Below are positions 1-11,667 of a DNA stretch of 64,000 bases, one piece after another; position 1 is the first letter of the stretch; each line of letters opens with the position of its first letter. The stretch lies in NCBI GenBank assembly GCA_001910725.1, contig MJGA01000044.1, forward strand, positions 1 through 64,000, read 5' to 3'. The notes beneath the pieces were generated by a model that worked only from the letters and a program-made list of their open reading frames with translations, did no database searches and was not told where the DNA came from. The position numbers and the translations under genes were made by a program. Source of the stretch: Phanerodontia chrysosporium (Eukaryota; Basidiomycota; Agaricomycetes; Polyporales; Phanerochaetaceae).

Positions 1-1570
1 GCGTAGGCTTTGAATGGTCTCGGGCAATATCATGGTTTAGGGAATTACTTCAACGTATGTTGGACATGACCTCCTGCATTCGACGTCTAACCCCGCCACA
101 GTTTACCCTCCAACCTAACAAGACGTCAGTCTCTGTCCGCCCAGACGATCGCTACTCATACTGTCTCCTAGGTACCGCCTCCGCCTCATCCACACGGGAT
201 CTCTCGCCGACATCCGTTTCAGCGTCGACAACCACCCGCTCACGGTCATCGAAGCGGACGGAACACTAACCGAGCCGACGGTCGTCGCCGGTCTCACGCT
301 TGCAGTCGCGCAACGCTACAGTGTCCTGCTCACGACAAACCAGACGAATGGCTCTTATTGGATGCGCACTCTGCAGCAGACGGACATGTTCACATACAAG
401 CTTCCCGGCCAGAATCCCGACAATCGAGGATTATCAGGTGCGTTCCAAGTTCGCCTCACCGGAGACGAAAGTGTCTTTGACACAAAATTCCAAGCTACGG
501 AACGGGCACGGGTCCGACCCTTCCTCCAGCCAAGGAGGACCCCGGTGCAACACTTGGCGGAATGCAGCTCAATGACCTCGATCCTTATACCCTGCCTCCT
601 GCTGTCCCCGAAGCGGTCCCTGATAATACCAAGTATCTCAATCGTCGTGTCCGTACTTCGCCCACTTACATGCGTGCCTCCTAGATTTTACCAAGTCTCC
701 TTTGAGTTCGACAACCTCCCCAGCGGAGCGTCTCGAGCCTATATGAACGGCACCGTTCGTAGCGCGCACCTCGATTCACACAACTGCGCACTGATAGTCC
801 CGCTGTAGAGCTGGGACCCTCTGCCGAAGACGAACATCCTCCTCGAAATCCAGCGCGCGTACAATGCTGGACGTGCCTTTGCGCCAGAGGGTGCCAGCGT
901 GCAATTCGGGAACCAGTTCCTCATCACCGAAGACAAGATAGAGGTTCTCGACCTGGTTCTGGTGCGTCCCCCATGGCTAGCGAGAGTTGCTAACTCACGC
1001 CAACCGCACCCCACCCTGCTTCTAGGAGAACAACGACAACGGTGACCACCCATTCCACCTGCATGGTTACTCGCCGTGGATGTCGGTCTTCTTTTTAGGC
1101 TCAGAGCGCCCCTCCGTACTCACTGACTCACGGCAGGATCGGTGTTGGCGACTCCCCTTACGACCCCAACAACGTGACGCTGAACACCGTCAACCCACTG
1201 AGGTAATTACTGTAAGTTCTCCTGCTCTCAGAACGGACTGACACCGCCACCATGCAGTCGTGATACCGTCGAAATCCCGGCGAACGGCTGGGTCCGCCTG
1301 CGCTTCATCACCTACAACCGTGCGTCCGCTACTTCCCGGCTGCCCTGTCTGCGTCCCCCTCTGACGTCTGCATCACAGCGGGCGCATGGACGCTGCACTG
1401 CCGTACGTCGTTTCTGCATCTGCGCTCCCGCGCTCGGTCTCACGCCGCCGCTCGCAGACATCTCTTGGCACATGTCCGCGGGCCTGCTCATGCAGTTCGT
1501 CACGCTGCCGTCGGTCGCGGCGACCCTGCCCATCCCGCAAGTCATCGCCAACATGTGCAGCGCAGCATGA
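1..1570 (+). CDS. MCO1: multicopper oxidase, 3' part, frameshifted
   Basis: C-terminal two thirds of a laccase-like multicopper oxidase; the 5' end lies outside the window. Exons read 7-54, 102-124, 172-437, 495-632, 685-754, 809-961, 1026-1081, 1137-1202, 1258-1319, 1379-1402, 1458-1570, ending TGA. Copper-ligand motifs HPFHLHGY and HCHISWH are present, with Leu at the T1 axial position. Introns 125-171, 633-684 and 1320-1378 are absent from MCO2 and MCO3; adding the flanking exons reproduces the paralogue exon lengths (208 and 86 nt). Exon lengths sum to 1019 nt, one base short of frame. The missing base maps to 428-437, where MCO2 reads Gly-Ile-Ile-Arg. Either a disabling deletion or an assembly error. 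Expected reaction is one-electron oxidation of phenols or metal ions with reduction of O2 to water. Confidence 0.85.
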
Positions 1571-2199
1571 GCATCGTCGCTTTGAGCTATCCCGCGATAC
1601 CAGCCTCGGTGCCGCTTTGCTATCGGCTGCACAGTTCTGCTGTCTGTACGTGTTGATGTGATGTATCGTATGTACGTCTGTGCCCAATCCAGCAATAGCT
1701 ACCGCGCATGTCGTAACGCACCCCAAGTGGACTCGCCGTCCTTCACACGCTGCATGCCCGTGACTGCGTGTCTGACGGCGTCCTGGAGCAAAGAGCTTTT
1801 TCAAGCTACAGCGATGGTCCGCGTCTGACGAAGCACTTAGTACTCAGATATGGGTACAGGGTTCTAGACAGTGAGCACATGCGTGTGGCGCACGACCCTG
1901 CATGATGCTGTCGAGTCCGCAGGACGGGCCTGAGACCATCACAATATAGATCATGTCATACCCTGGATTAATACAAGGAAGTGAAGCGGACAAACACAGT
2001 ACCTTCAGGCACGCAATAACCTTTCGGGGGACATGAGCCCCATCGCCCGCAAAATATGGTCCAACGCTCCTCCGAGCTCGAATATCTTCCATGGTACGGA
2101 TGGAGAGCACATTACGCATTACAAGCAATACAGATACGCCAGGAATACCACGAAACGGAACGTAATGAGCCGCAATGTCCTCGCAGAGGGACAAGCCTT
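1571..2199. other. intergenic, convergent 3' ends
   Basis: This stretch separates the converging 3' ends of MCO1 (+) and the acid phosphatase (-). Open frames here have no domain or splice support. Nothing beyond likely 3' untranslated sequence is seen. Confidence 0.6.
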
Positions 2200-3925
2200 T
2201 TACAACATCGCCGCGCCGACGAGGGCACCGAGCGCAAGCGTGACGACACCCGAGACTGTGGACAGGCGGAGCGCACCAGAGCTCGAGCCACCGCCGGCCG
2301 AGCCGGAGGGGCCCGGCGCACCCGCACTCGCAGAGGCGTTCTCCGGGCCAGCGGCGGGGACGGTCTCGTTGAGCGCGGTCAGGTTGACGGGCGCGGGCGC
2401 GACGGCGGCGGTGAAGCTCGTGTTGAGCGAGTCCGCGACGAAGACGCCCTGGCCGCCGGCACCGACGGCGGACATGTTCGGCGCGGTGAACGGCACGTAC
2501 TGCGCAGCGTTGAGCGGGCCGTTGAACACACCCGTCAGGTTCGTGAGCGGGATCGCGTCGCCGGTGATGTTCAGGTTGGTGTAGTTTGTCGCGGCGGCAA
2601 CGAAGGAGAACACGTTTGAGACTGTCCTGCGAAAGTCGTTAGAGGCGCGACCGGTGTCGTGGGGCAAATTTACTCACTTGTTTGTGTCCTGGCGGCCGAG
2701 CGACTTCAGGCCCCAGTTCGCCTCGACCGTGCTGATCGCCGAGTAATGGGTATAGTAGGTGTCGTCCTCCTTACCCCAGAGATCCGCAGGAAGGCCATTG
2801 CCAAGGACAAGGGTGTAGATGCGGTTGTTGATCTCGTACGTCTCGTTCTCGTCGAAGGTGAGGAGAATGATCGTGCGGTTGTCGTTGAAGTTCGGGTCCG
2901 CGAGCATGGTCGGGAGCCAGAAGTCGAGCCAGTCGCTGGCAAAGTCAATTGAGGTGTCGTGACCGTCGTCGACCATATTGGGCGTGATGAACAGCCACTG
3001 CGGAATCGCGCTGGCATTGACATCGGCGACGAGGTCGTTAAAGTTACGAATGCGAGCGAGGCGCGAAGGGACGTTCACTACAGAGTCGTAGAGAATTGGC
3101 GGGTTGTGCTTGCGGACATAATAGGTGTATGGCGCTGCAGACTCGTTGAGGTAGTTGGGCGACGTGAAGCTGCGAGTTGCGTGATTAGTATACGGTACTG
3201 GGCACGTGAGAAGTGCAAAAAGCGCATTTTGGAGGCGGAAAGCAAGTATGCGCCTATCTAGACAAAGAGGGAGAAGAGGCGTTGAAGTGAAAGAGATGCC
3301 CCGAGAAGTGTGAGCATTCGCTGCGCGAGTCTCGAGAGTGACAAAACCCGTGCACAGAACGACAGCTTGGCGGTGAAGGACGAAATTTACTGCATTACGT
3401 AGACTTACTTGAAACCCTGGAAACCATCAGTGGGCAGGTTCTCCATGTAGCTGGCCCAAGAAATGTTCTTGTCCTCGAGGAGATCGATGACTGTGGAGAT
3501 GCTGTGCACGGGATTAGCGGTGGTTATTGCCGAAGATGGCAGGCGACGTACTTGGCAGGGATATTGTACAAGTTATCGTCGCCCATGCCCCAGAAGTCGC
3601 CGCCGACGACGGCAGCATAGTTGGGCTCCGAGGGGTGAGTGACCGCGTAGAACTGGCTGAGGAGCAGGCCCTGCTCCTTGAGGGCCATGAACGCGGGGGA
3701 CGTCGCGGCATCGTTGTAATCGGTGTTCTCGAGCCAGATCTGGATGAAGCGGTCAAAGACCTTTCCGGGGACGACATCCTGCTTGGCGAGGGTGCCGTTG
3801 CTCGCGCCGGTGTAGTTGGAGGAGGTGCTGAGGGGCGTCAGTGCCGCGGGTGCGAACTGAGGCGCCTGTGCAGCGAGCGCCGCGGGAACGAGGGCGACGA
3901 GGAGAGCGAGCGACTGCGGGAACAT
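2200..3925 (-). CDS. secreted GPI-type acid phosphatase
   Basis: Exons 3925-3552, 3501-3409, 3169-2678 and 2626-2200 sum to 1386 nt, giving 461 aa. Residues 1-20 form a signal peptide. The protein matches the fungal acid phosphatase/phosphoesterase family (PF04185 type): ENTDY at about 66-70, HPSEPNY at 97-103 and NMVDDGHD near 220-227 are conserved active-site or metal-site stretches. Several Asn-X-Ser/Thr sites suggest glycosylation. The tail is Gly/Ser/Ala-rich and ends in a hydrophobic segment, as in GPI-anchored wall proteins. The expected role is release of phosphate from organic esters at the cell surface. Intron 2 (3170-3408, 239 nt) is long for this window, but no exon seems to be missing across it. 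It is divergent from MCO2 over a 670-bp shared upstream region. Confidence 0.9.
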
Positions 3926-4595
3926 GGCTGGGGGAGTCGGGGGACGCCTAACGAGCGAAGGTTCGTGCAGGCCGCGTTAAATGGGGACCGGCGATTGAAC
4001 CTAAACGTTGGCAAATGGCTCGTCCATTCCGTCGAGCGTTCGCGGCATGTCGACGTTCCTGTTCCTCGCCGTCCGTGGGTGGGCTTCGTGTGATGTGGAG
4101 AGCGAGAGCAGGTGGTAATGCCAGCGCAGCGATTGGAAGGCTGGCCAGTCGCACACGACGGAGGATGCACGTTGGTGGTGGAAGAACGAGAGAATCCGCA
4201 CCATCACTCGGAGGATCATCACGTGACCTACCCCGCATGCTTGCCGCCCAAAGCGCCGGCACCGAAAATGGCTCAACCAGTCCTGCACCTCGTCTCTCAC
4301 GGGCACCGATGGAACGTTGCTCAGGACGAAATATACCGCCGCATGATGTTCAGCAAAGACACAGCACCCGCTGGTCTCTGCGTGCTGCGACGGAGAATCC
4401 TGTCAAGCACGGTGATGTGCCGTCTGGTGCGACTCGGATATTGCATAGGCTCTTCCAGATAGCGGCAGAAGCACGTTCGTATATCGTTCAATACTGGACC
4501 GCGATTCCCAGCACAGTGCCTTGGCTGATACTTACGACCCCCCACAGCTGTCAGGCCTGTCCCACAGGACTCCACTCCCACCGCCTCTGCTCGCA
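3926..4595. promoter_or_regulatory. divergent promoter region, phosphatase / MCO2
   Basis: 670 bp between the start codons of the acid phosphatase (-) and MCO2 (+). An AT-rich TATA-like stretch (aaatata) lies near 4329-4335. No recognisable operator was identified. Confidence 0.4.
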
Positions 4596-7247
4596 ATGTC
4601 CAGGGACTCTCATGGCGAGCTGGTCGTTCTTAACGAAAAGGCGGCGGCGGCAAAGGCACACGCCACTGGCGGCCGCCGCCGCGCCTTGCTCTACGGCGCC
4701 ATCGCCGCGCTCCTCCTCATCGTCGCACTTGCACTTGGGCTCGGGCTCGGCCTGGGACTTGGCCTCAAGCACCACCACGACAGCACGGCTCCCGCCAGCA
4801 CGAACTCGTCCGGGCAGAGCCTCCCCTCGTTGCAGCCCACCCCGCAGAACAACTTTGTCCTTGACGGCCTCGCGGGCCAGCCGCCACAGACGCGCAGCTA
4901 TGACTTTGTCATCTCGCAGGTCCTCGGCGCTCCCGATGGCGTGAGCAAGCCCATGCTCGTTGTCAACGGCATGTACCCGGGCCCGACCATCGAGGTCAAT
5001 CAGGGCGACCGCATAGTCGTCAACGTCACCAATCTCCTCGAGAACCGGACGACGATTCATTGGCATGGCTTGGTGAGGCACTTTGACTGGCGTTGTGATC
5101 CCTGGCGCAGGCGACGTAGACTTGGGTTTGCCCGGGGTTACAACGCGCAGTCCACGTCGAGCATATACTGACGTGTGATCATTTGCAGTTCCAGAACCAG
5201 ACGAATTACTACGACGGTACCGCTGGCATCACCGAGTGCGGTATACCGCCAGGCCAGAGCCTCGTCTACAAGTACGTTGTCTGCGTTGCGTAGCTGCCTG
5301 TCGCTCAATTGCATGCGCCAGCTTTACGCTTGGCGACTTCTCGGGAACCACATGGTGGCAGTAAGTCCCTGCTTTTCCGTTTTATAGTATGTCTTGGCTT
5401 ATCTTGTAGTGCTCGTGCGTCTTGATCTGCGTCTCGTATACGCTCGCTCACCCCCGCCGACGTCGCGTGACTTTAGACTGTACGTTCGATGCGTTTATGC
5501 GCTCGTACGTCAATCTCATCCCAGCTCGCAGACTCGACGCAGTACACAGACGGCATTACCGGTGCCCTGATCGTGCACCCAGCATCTCCACCTCCGGTCA
5601 AATTCCCTAGCTGGGACCACGAGCTCGTCGTCCAGGTCGCCGACCTCTACCACACATTCAGTTCCATTCTGCTCGCGAGCTACCTTTCGGTAAGAGCCAT
5701 GCGTTCGCGCCTGTCCTTGCTAATCCAGACATCATCGGCAGCCCTGGGGTATTGATGGAACTGCGGGTGACGAGCCTGTCCCTGATGCCGGCGTAAGCAG
5801 TGGTCCACCCAGCTCTACGTGCGAGTGCTCACGTCTAGCAGGTACTGAACGGACTCGGACAATGGGGCGGAGGCGGTGACTACTTCAACGTACGCTGCTT
5901 GTCCATCTGGGGTTTGCTATCTCGCTCAAAGCCGCTCTAGTTCACCCTCGAGGCGAACAAGACCTACCGGATACGCCTCGTCAACACCGGGTCGTTCGCG
6001 TCGATCCGCTTCAGCGTCGACTACCACACGCTGAGCGTCGTCGAGGCGGACGGCACGCTCGTGCAGCCGTACGACGTCGCCGGCGTCACGCTCGCCGTCG
6101 CGCAGCGCTACAGCGTGCTCCTCCGCACGGACAACAGTACTGGCGGGCCGTTCTGGATGCGCGCCGCGGTCCAGAGCGACATGTTCACGTACGACGAGCC
6201 GGGGCAGAACCTCGACATCCGCGGCATCATCCGGTGCGCGTCCCCCTATCTCCGTCTGACAGACCACGGGCCTGATGCGGACTCGGTTTCAGGTACGGAC
6301 GCACCGCGAACGACACCGCGCTGCCTGTCGAGACAGACGACCCGGGCGTCCCGAGCCAGCCCTCGCTCCAGGACATGGACACAGCGGATCTCGTGCCCGC
6401 CGTCGTCGCCCCTGCGCCGCCGAGCACGCGCCAGTATCCGCTTACCATCGCGCTCGAGCTCGCGGATTCGCAGCTGTTCCTCGGGTTCATGAACGGCACG
6501 GTGCGTCTAGCGTCTCTTGCGTCGACAGTTGCTGACCGCTCGTGCAGAGCTGGACGCCGCTCCAGGGCACGACGACGCTTCTCCAGGCGCGTGCCGCCTT
6601 CCAAGGCGGCGGTGTGTACGGAACCGAGGGTGGAAGCCTCCAGTCCGGTGGGCAGTTTATGGTCACCGAAGACTCGGTGCAGGTCGTCGACCTGCTCATC
6701 GTATGTGCTCCTGTGTATCTCTGTCTGGGTTCCGCCTGATATGCTCTGCAGAGTAACCTGGATGACGGCGACCATCCCTTCCACTTGCATGGTCATCGGC
6801 CGTGGATGTAGGTTCTGAACCATGTCCCGTATCCATCCGATTTGACCATTGTTCACTACGTAGCATGGGCACCGGTCCTGGGCGCTACATTGGCCAACCT
6901 CTGAACGCGACGAACCCACTGCGGTAGGCCCTCTTCGCCATCCGCCACCCGATGGGGGCTGACGCTGCTGGCAGGCGCGACACGTTCCTCATCCCAGCCT
7001 ACAACTGGATGGTCATCCGCTTCATCACGGACAACCCCGGGCTCTGGGCATTCCACTGCCGTACGTCTGCGCCATTGCAGTTTTAGCACACCGTACTCAC
7101 CGGAACGCGACAGACCTCGCGTGGCACATGGCGGCGGGACTTCTCATGCAGATCAACAGCCTGCCGAGCAAGGCGGCCCAGCTCGACATCCCGCAGTCGA
7201 TCGTCAACCAATGTGCGGCGACCGTCGATGGTGCGGGTGCGCGGTGA
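4596..7247 (+). CDS. MCO2: membrane-anchored laccase-like multicopper oxidase
   Basis: Fifteen exons: 4596-5072, 5189-5271, 5322-5360, 5410-5414, 5477-5479, 5532-5689, 5742-5792, 5842-5889, 5941-6233, 6293-6500, 6548-6700, 6752-6807, 6864-6923, 6975-7060, 7114-7247. They sum to 1854 nt (617 aa). The start was chosen because the next residues align with the MCO3 start; an upstream in-frame extension lacks an ATG. Residues 27-29 are Arg followed by a Leu/Gly-rich membrane segment (30-57), so the enzyme should be a type II membrane protein facing the secretory lumen or outside. Copper motifs are HWHG (155-158), WWHAHYST (198-205), HPFHLHGH (514-521) and HCHLAWH (572-578), with Leu at the T1 axial site. 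Substrate (phenolics, melanin precursors or iron) cannot be told from sequence. Confidence 0.93.
5410..5479 (+). other. microexons of 5 nt and 3 nt in MCO2
   Basis: Exon 4 is TGCTC (5410-5414) and exon 5 is ACT (5477-5479), flanked by GT-AG introns of 49, 62 and 52 nt. Joining CA of exon 3, TGCTC, ACT and AC of exon 6 spells His-Ala-His-Tyr-Ser-Thr, the canonical second copper motif. Skipping the 3-nt exon keeps frame but loses the Tyr. Confidence 0.85.
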
Positions 7248-7774
7248 GGTTCAGCGAAGGGAGCTAATTGAATTTGCAAGAAAATGTAAAAGTAGTACGG
7301 GTGCAGTGCTAGGTCCCGAAGATTTGGAACGTCCGGCCGATATCGTCAGGCACAGCAAAAGTGCACGAGAGTAAGATTGGGACACGAATCATTGCTTGCA
7401 GCGTGCGCGCCTCCTCCCGACATTGAATCCGAGTCAGACGCTGTTGGCGCTAAGCACACACACACGCGCTGCGTGCCGTCCACCACCACCATCTGCTGGT
7501 GACTGCAAGTACGCACGCGCAGACGTCGCCGTTGCAAGGCAAAATAATTCAGCGTGTGTTTGAATCTCGTCTCTCATCAACTCAGCATGTGCAGGGCCGA
7601 TAGCGGAGAAGCACGTTCGTCCGGGGGTCGACTTTCCCGCAGGACATGCGCGCTCATCACTCCATCCCCCGCATCACCTTCCTCGATGCCAAAAAATAAT
7701 GCCTCTTTTCCACCCCTGGCCCCCCGCACAGTTTCCCGCGGGCACTCTGGCGAGGCTGTCCACTCTCGACCGCC
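7248..7774. other. intergenic MCO2-MCO3
   Basis: Contains the MCO2 3' end and the MCO3 upstream region. No gene or clear promoter box is seen apart from an AT-rich patch near 7541-7550. Confidence 0.5.
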
Positions 7775-10464
7775 ATGGCTGCCGCCGACGCTGAGGACAT
7801 CGCGCTCGAGGAGAAGGTCGCTCTCCTCGAGCCGCACTTCAACCACGACACACAGTCTGCATCTCCGCGGCGACGCCGGCCGCACGCTGCACACGCCGGA
7901 CTGCTGGCCGTGTTCCTGCTCGGCGTCGCTCTGCTCGCGCTGGGGGTCTGGGGCACGTACGCGAGCAGCCCCCGGGCCCCAGTCTCCCGCGGGAGCTCCA
8001 GCGCACGCCGCACACCCACTTCGTGCTGGACGGCCTCCGCGGGCAGCCGCCGCAGACGCGGTCGCACGCGTTCGTCGTGTCCGAGGTCGAGGGCGCGCCG
8101 GACGGCGTGCGTAAGCCGATGCTCGTCGTGAACGGCATGTACCCCGGCCCGACCATCGAGGCGAACCAGGGCGACCGCGTCGTCGTGAAGGTCACCAACA
8201 TGCTGGAAAACCGGACGACGATACACTGGCATGGCCTGGTGCGTGCGCTTCCCTGGCCATGTGCGCTCTCGATGCTCAGAGCAGAGCAGTTCCAAAACGG
8301 GACGAACTACTACGACGGGACGGCGGCGATTACAGAGTGCGGCATCCCTCCCGGACAGACTTTGGTGTACAAGTGCGTATTTCTCTTACTGAGGGGGCCG
8401 TCGCTTCATTGTGCACGTTAGCTTTACCCTTGGCGAGTTCTCTGGCACGACATGGTGGCAGTAAGTCCTCCTGGTTTCCCGCGTAAGACTCAATTCTGAC
8501 AGTTCATAGTGCTCGTACGTCTGACCCACTCTACAATAACGAACAACTGACCTTGGCACAACCGCTCTGCTAGATTGTACGCACTCGATCTATCACCCCT
8601 CGCCGTGCGGTTTGACATTGTTGTTGCAGATTCGACGCAATACACGGACGGCATCACCGGCGCGCTGGTCGTGCATCCCACAGACCCGCTGCCGGCGTCC
8701 ATTCCACCCTGGGATGGCGACCTCGTCGTGCAGGTCTCGGACCTGTACCACACCTTCAGCCCGGTGCTGCTCGAGCGCTTCCTCTCGGTGAGTCCCCCGC
8801 CTTGCGGCCAACGCGGCATACCGCTGTCCTCCGCGAACCCCCCGCTGCAGCAGCATGGTGGCGCACGATCGTCGCCTTGCGATCGACCGATGACACGGCG
8901 TTTTTCGGGAATGACGTTACCCCCTTTTGCTGACGCGCATTGTCTGTGGCAGCCGTGGGGCATCGACGGTGTTCCCGGCGACGAGCCCGTGCCTGACGCC
9001 GGCGTAAGAGATCTCACAGGTTTCGCCGTTGCCAGTGCTGAGAGCGCCCTTGCAGACCCTGAACGGCCTCGGCCAGTGGGCAGGCCACGGAGACTACTTC
9101 AACGTGCGCCGGCCGCCGTTTCGTGCCGCGTGCACCGCTCACCACCGCACAGTTCACGCTCGAGGCGAACAAGACCTACCGCCTGCGCGTCGTGAACACG
9201 GGCTCGTTCGCGTCGGTCCGGTTCAGCGTCGACCGCCACGTGCTGCGCGTCGTCGAGGCCGACGGCACGCTCGTCGAGCCGCACGACGTCTCCGGCGTGA
9301 CGCTCGCCGTCGGGCAGCGCTACAGCGTGCTGCTCCGCACGGACAACGCCACGGGCGGGCCCTTCTGGATGCGCGCGACGCTGCAGAAGCACATGTTCAG
9401 GTACGACCTGCCCGGGCAGAACCGCGACATCCGCGGTGTCATCCGGTGAGCAACCCGCCGTTGGCGGTCCCCTGGGTCGCTGAGGCGTCGCGCGCAGGTA
9501 TGGCCCCGCGGCGGACACGACGGCGCTCCCAGCCGAGACGGACGACCCGGGCGTGCGTTCGCACCCAGGGCTTGCCGACGCCGACGACAGGCAGCTCGTG
9601 CCCGCGCTCTTCAACACCGCGCCCGAGCGCACGCGGAGCTACCCCTGCGCGTCTCGCTGCAGCTGCACGACTCGCTCGTCATGCTCGGCTTCCTGAACAC
9701 AACTGTGCGCCCCGTCTCTCGACCTGGCGTACGCTGCAGTCGCTGACACGGCGGACAGAGCTGGGAGCCGCTGCGGGGGACGACGACGCTGCTGCGCGTG
9801 CGCGAGGCATTTCGCGCGGGCGGGGTGTACGGCGGCGGAGATGGTGGGAGTTTGCAGGACGGCGAGCAGTTTGTGCTCACGGAGGATTCGATACAGGTCG
9901 TCGACCTGGTCATTGTGCGTATCTGCTCGATTTACTTCGTTTCTCACATTTCAATGTCGACCGCAGGACAACATCGACGACGGGGACCATCCGTTCCATC
10001 TGCACGGACACCGGCCATGGATGTGGGTGTTGTCATTATCAAGGGCTACCAGAGGCTGATCATGGCTGTTTCTAGCGTGGGCTCTGGCGTCGGGCGGTAC
10101 ATTGGCCAGCCGCTGAACGCGACGAACCCGCTTCGGTGCGCAAGCTGTCACAGTTCCTCCGCCTTCGGCTGACTCTGGCCTTGGCTAGGCGCGACACGGT
10201 GCTCGTGCGTGCATACAGCTGGATGGTGCTGCGCTTCGTGACGGACAACCCGGGGCTCTGGGCGTTTCACTGCCGTGCGTGCCCGTCTCGGTGCTTGCTA
10301 CGAGCGACGGCTAACGGGCCGTGACAGATCTCGCGTGGCACATGGCGGCGGGGATGCTCATGCAGGTGAACAGCCTGCCGACGCGGGCGGCGCAGCTGGA
10401 CATTCCGCAGACGATCGTGGACCAGTGCCAAGTAGACGTCGGGGGAGCAGGTGCGCGACGCTAG
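7775..10464 (+). CDS. MCO3: multicopper oxidase with two frameshifts
   Basis: Tandem paralogue of MCO2. Exons: 7775-8238, 8290-8372, 8422-8460, 8510-8514, 8574-8576, 8630-8787, 8953-9003, 9056-9103, 9153-9445, 9498-9704, 9759-9914, 9967-10022, 10076-10135, 10189-10274, 10328-10464. The start sits in a good context (CCGCCATGG) and is followed by an Arg cluster and a membrane segment. The copper motifs [20 protein letters not shown] and HCHLAWH are intact; the T1 axial residue is Met, unlike MCO1 and MCO2. Exons sum to 1846 nt, two short of frame. One base is missing in the C-runs at about 7969-7983 and one in CCCC at 9642-9645. The rest has no stop, so the breaks could be assembly errors or a young pseudogene. 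Intron 8788-8952 is 165 nt against 52 in MCO2. Confidence 0.85.
8510..8576 (+). other. microexons of 5 nt and 3 nt in MCO3
   Basis: TGCTC (8510-8514) and ATT (8574-8576) with introns 8461-8509, 8515-8573 and 8577-8629. Splicing gives His-Ala-His-Tyr-Ser-Thr as in MCO2, so the arrangement predates the duplication. Confidence 0.83.
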
Positions 10465-11667
10465 GGCGCAAGGACGGAAGACAAGGGCATATTTTATTTG
10501 GATTATGTATACCATTGTGTGCCAACAGGATCGCTGGGGGTTGTGCTGGAGTACGCACCATGGACACCCGGCGCGACCAGCACTTTGCCGCTCAAGACCT
10601 GCCGAGGCTTGTCGCGCTCGGCGCCGCGCGCACCCAAGCTCCAGGATCACGCGGTGCAATGCGCATTGCACAAGGGCCAAGAGGAGCACGCAAAACTTCT
10701 GGGGGACGATGGGCACTGGCAAGGCGTCCTTGGCCAGTCTGAACGTGCGCCTCGGCGCGGGCGTAGAGTGGAAGCATGCGCGACACTTTCCCCGCCAGAA
10801 GCCTGGTTAGCGCGCCGCGTCGATCGCCGGCTCGTTGAGCCGCTAGCGCGACGCGCGGCGGGGTCATCTGGTGTGCGCAACGGAGTCGAAGGTTGCACGC
10901 CTGTGGGTGCATGCGCGGCCGCGTGCTTGCGAGGAAGCGCGGGACAGGCGGCGGACGAACCAGGGTTTGGGTCCGCAGCGTCCGCGCTCTGACGTGGGAC
11001 CGCGAACAGCGCACCGGATGGCAAAAACGGCGCAGTCGGGTCAGTCGGGCGCGCACACACGGCCGACCTGCCACAGCTGCCCAAATTTTTGGTCCAAGGA
11101 CGAGGCCGGTGCGAGAACGCGCGACGGCGGTCGGGTGACGTCAGCAGCCATCCCGGGAACGCCGCGGCGCGCGTGACCCCCGCGAGGGTGCCCTCATTGG
11201 CTGGACGCCGTGGGCTAAATGTAGACACGCGCCCGCGAACGCACAGCGCCTGCGAGACGCCACAACGACCACCGAGCCGCCGCTGCGAGCGAGGCGCGCC
11301 CGCCATCGACGCCGCCGCCGCGGGGCTCGCAGAGGCCGCCGCATAACGCAGCACAGGCCCCAGCAGGCGGGACGTCGGCGTCGGGCGTACTCGGACGATT
11401 GCGCGTGACGCACGGTCCGTGCCGTGCAGCCCGTGCTGGGACCTGCCGGTGCTGCCGGGGTCTGTCCCGGCGAACCCTGGCTCGCGCGCGCTATCGGCCT
11501 TCGGGCGGACTTAGTTCAGGAGGCTGGCACGTCCCGGGGTCCTGTCCGCCGCGGATACATACAGGAGGGCCCCTCGAACGCCCTTGCCGTCCCCCTCCTC
11601 CTCTGTCCTTTGTCCCTCGACCACCTCATCCTCGTCCTCCCCCGACGCACGCCCTCCTCCCGCCACC
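10465..11667. other. 1.2-kb GC-rich intergenic region with a CRE site
   Basis: No gene supported by splicing or domains. A perfect TGACGTCA (cAMP-response-element type, bZIP site) lies at 11136-11143, about 530 bp upstream of the next gene. Confidence 0.5.

Noticed and set aside
362..808. Uninterrupted frame as an alternative MCO1 exon
   Set aside because: Its middle part does not resemble the oxidase, while the shifted frame with intron 633-684 aligns with MCO2 (Tyr-Gly, Asp-Pro-Gly, Pro-Ala-Val).
7961..7986. 26-nt intron in MCO3 restoring frame
   Set aside because: Removal would restore frame, but it is far below the 47-nt minimum intron of the other oxidase genes; a missing C is simpler.
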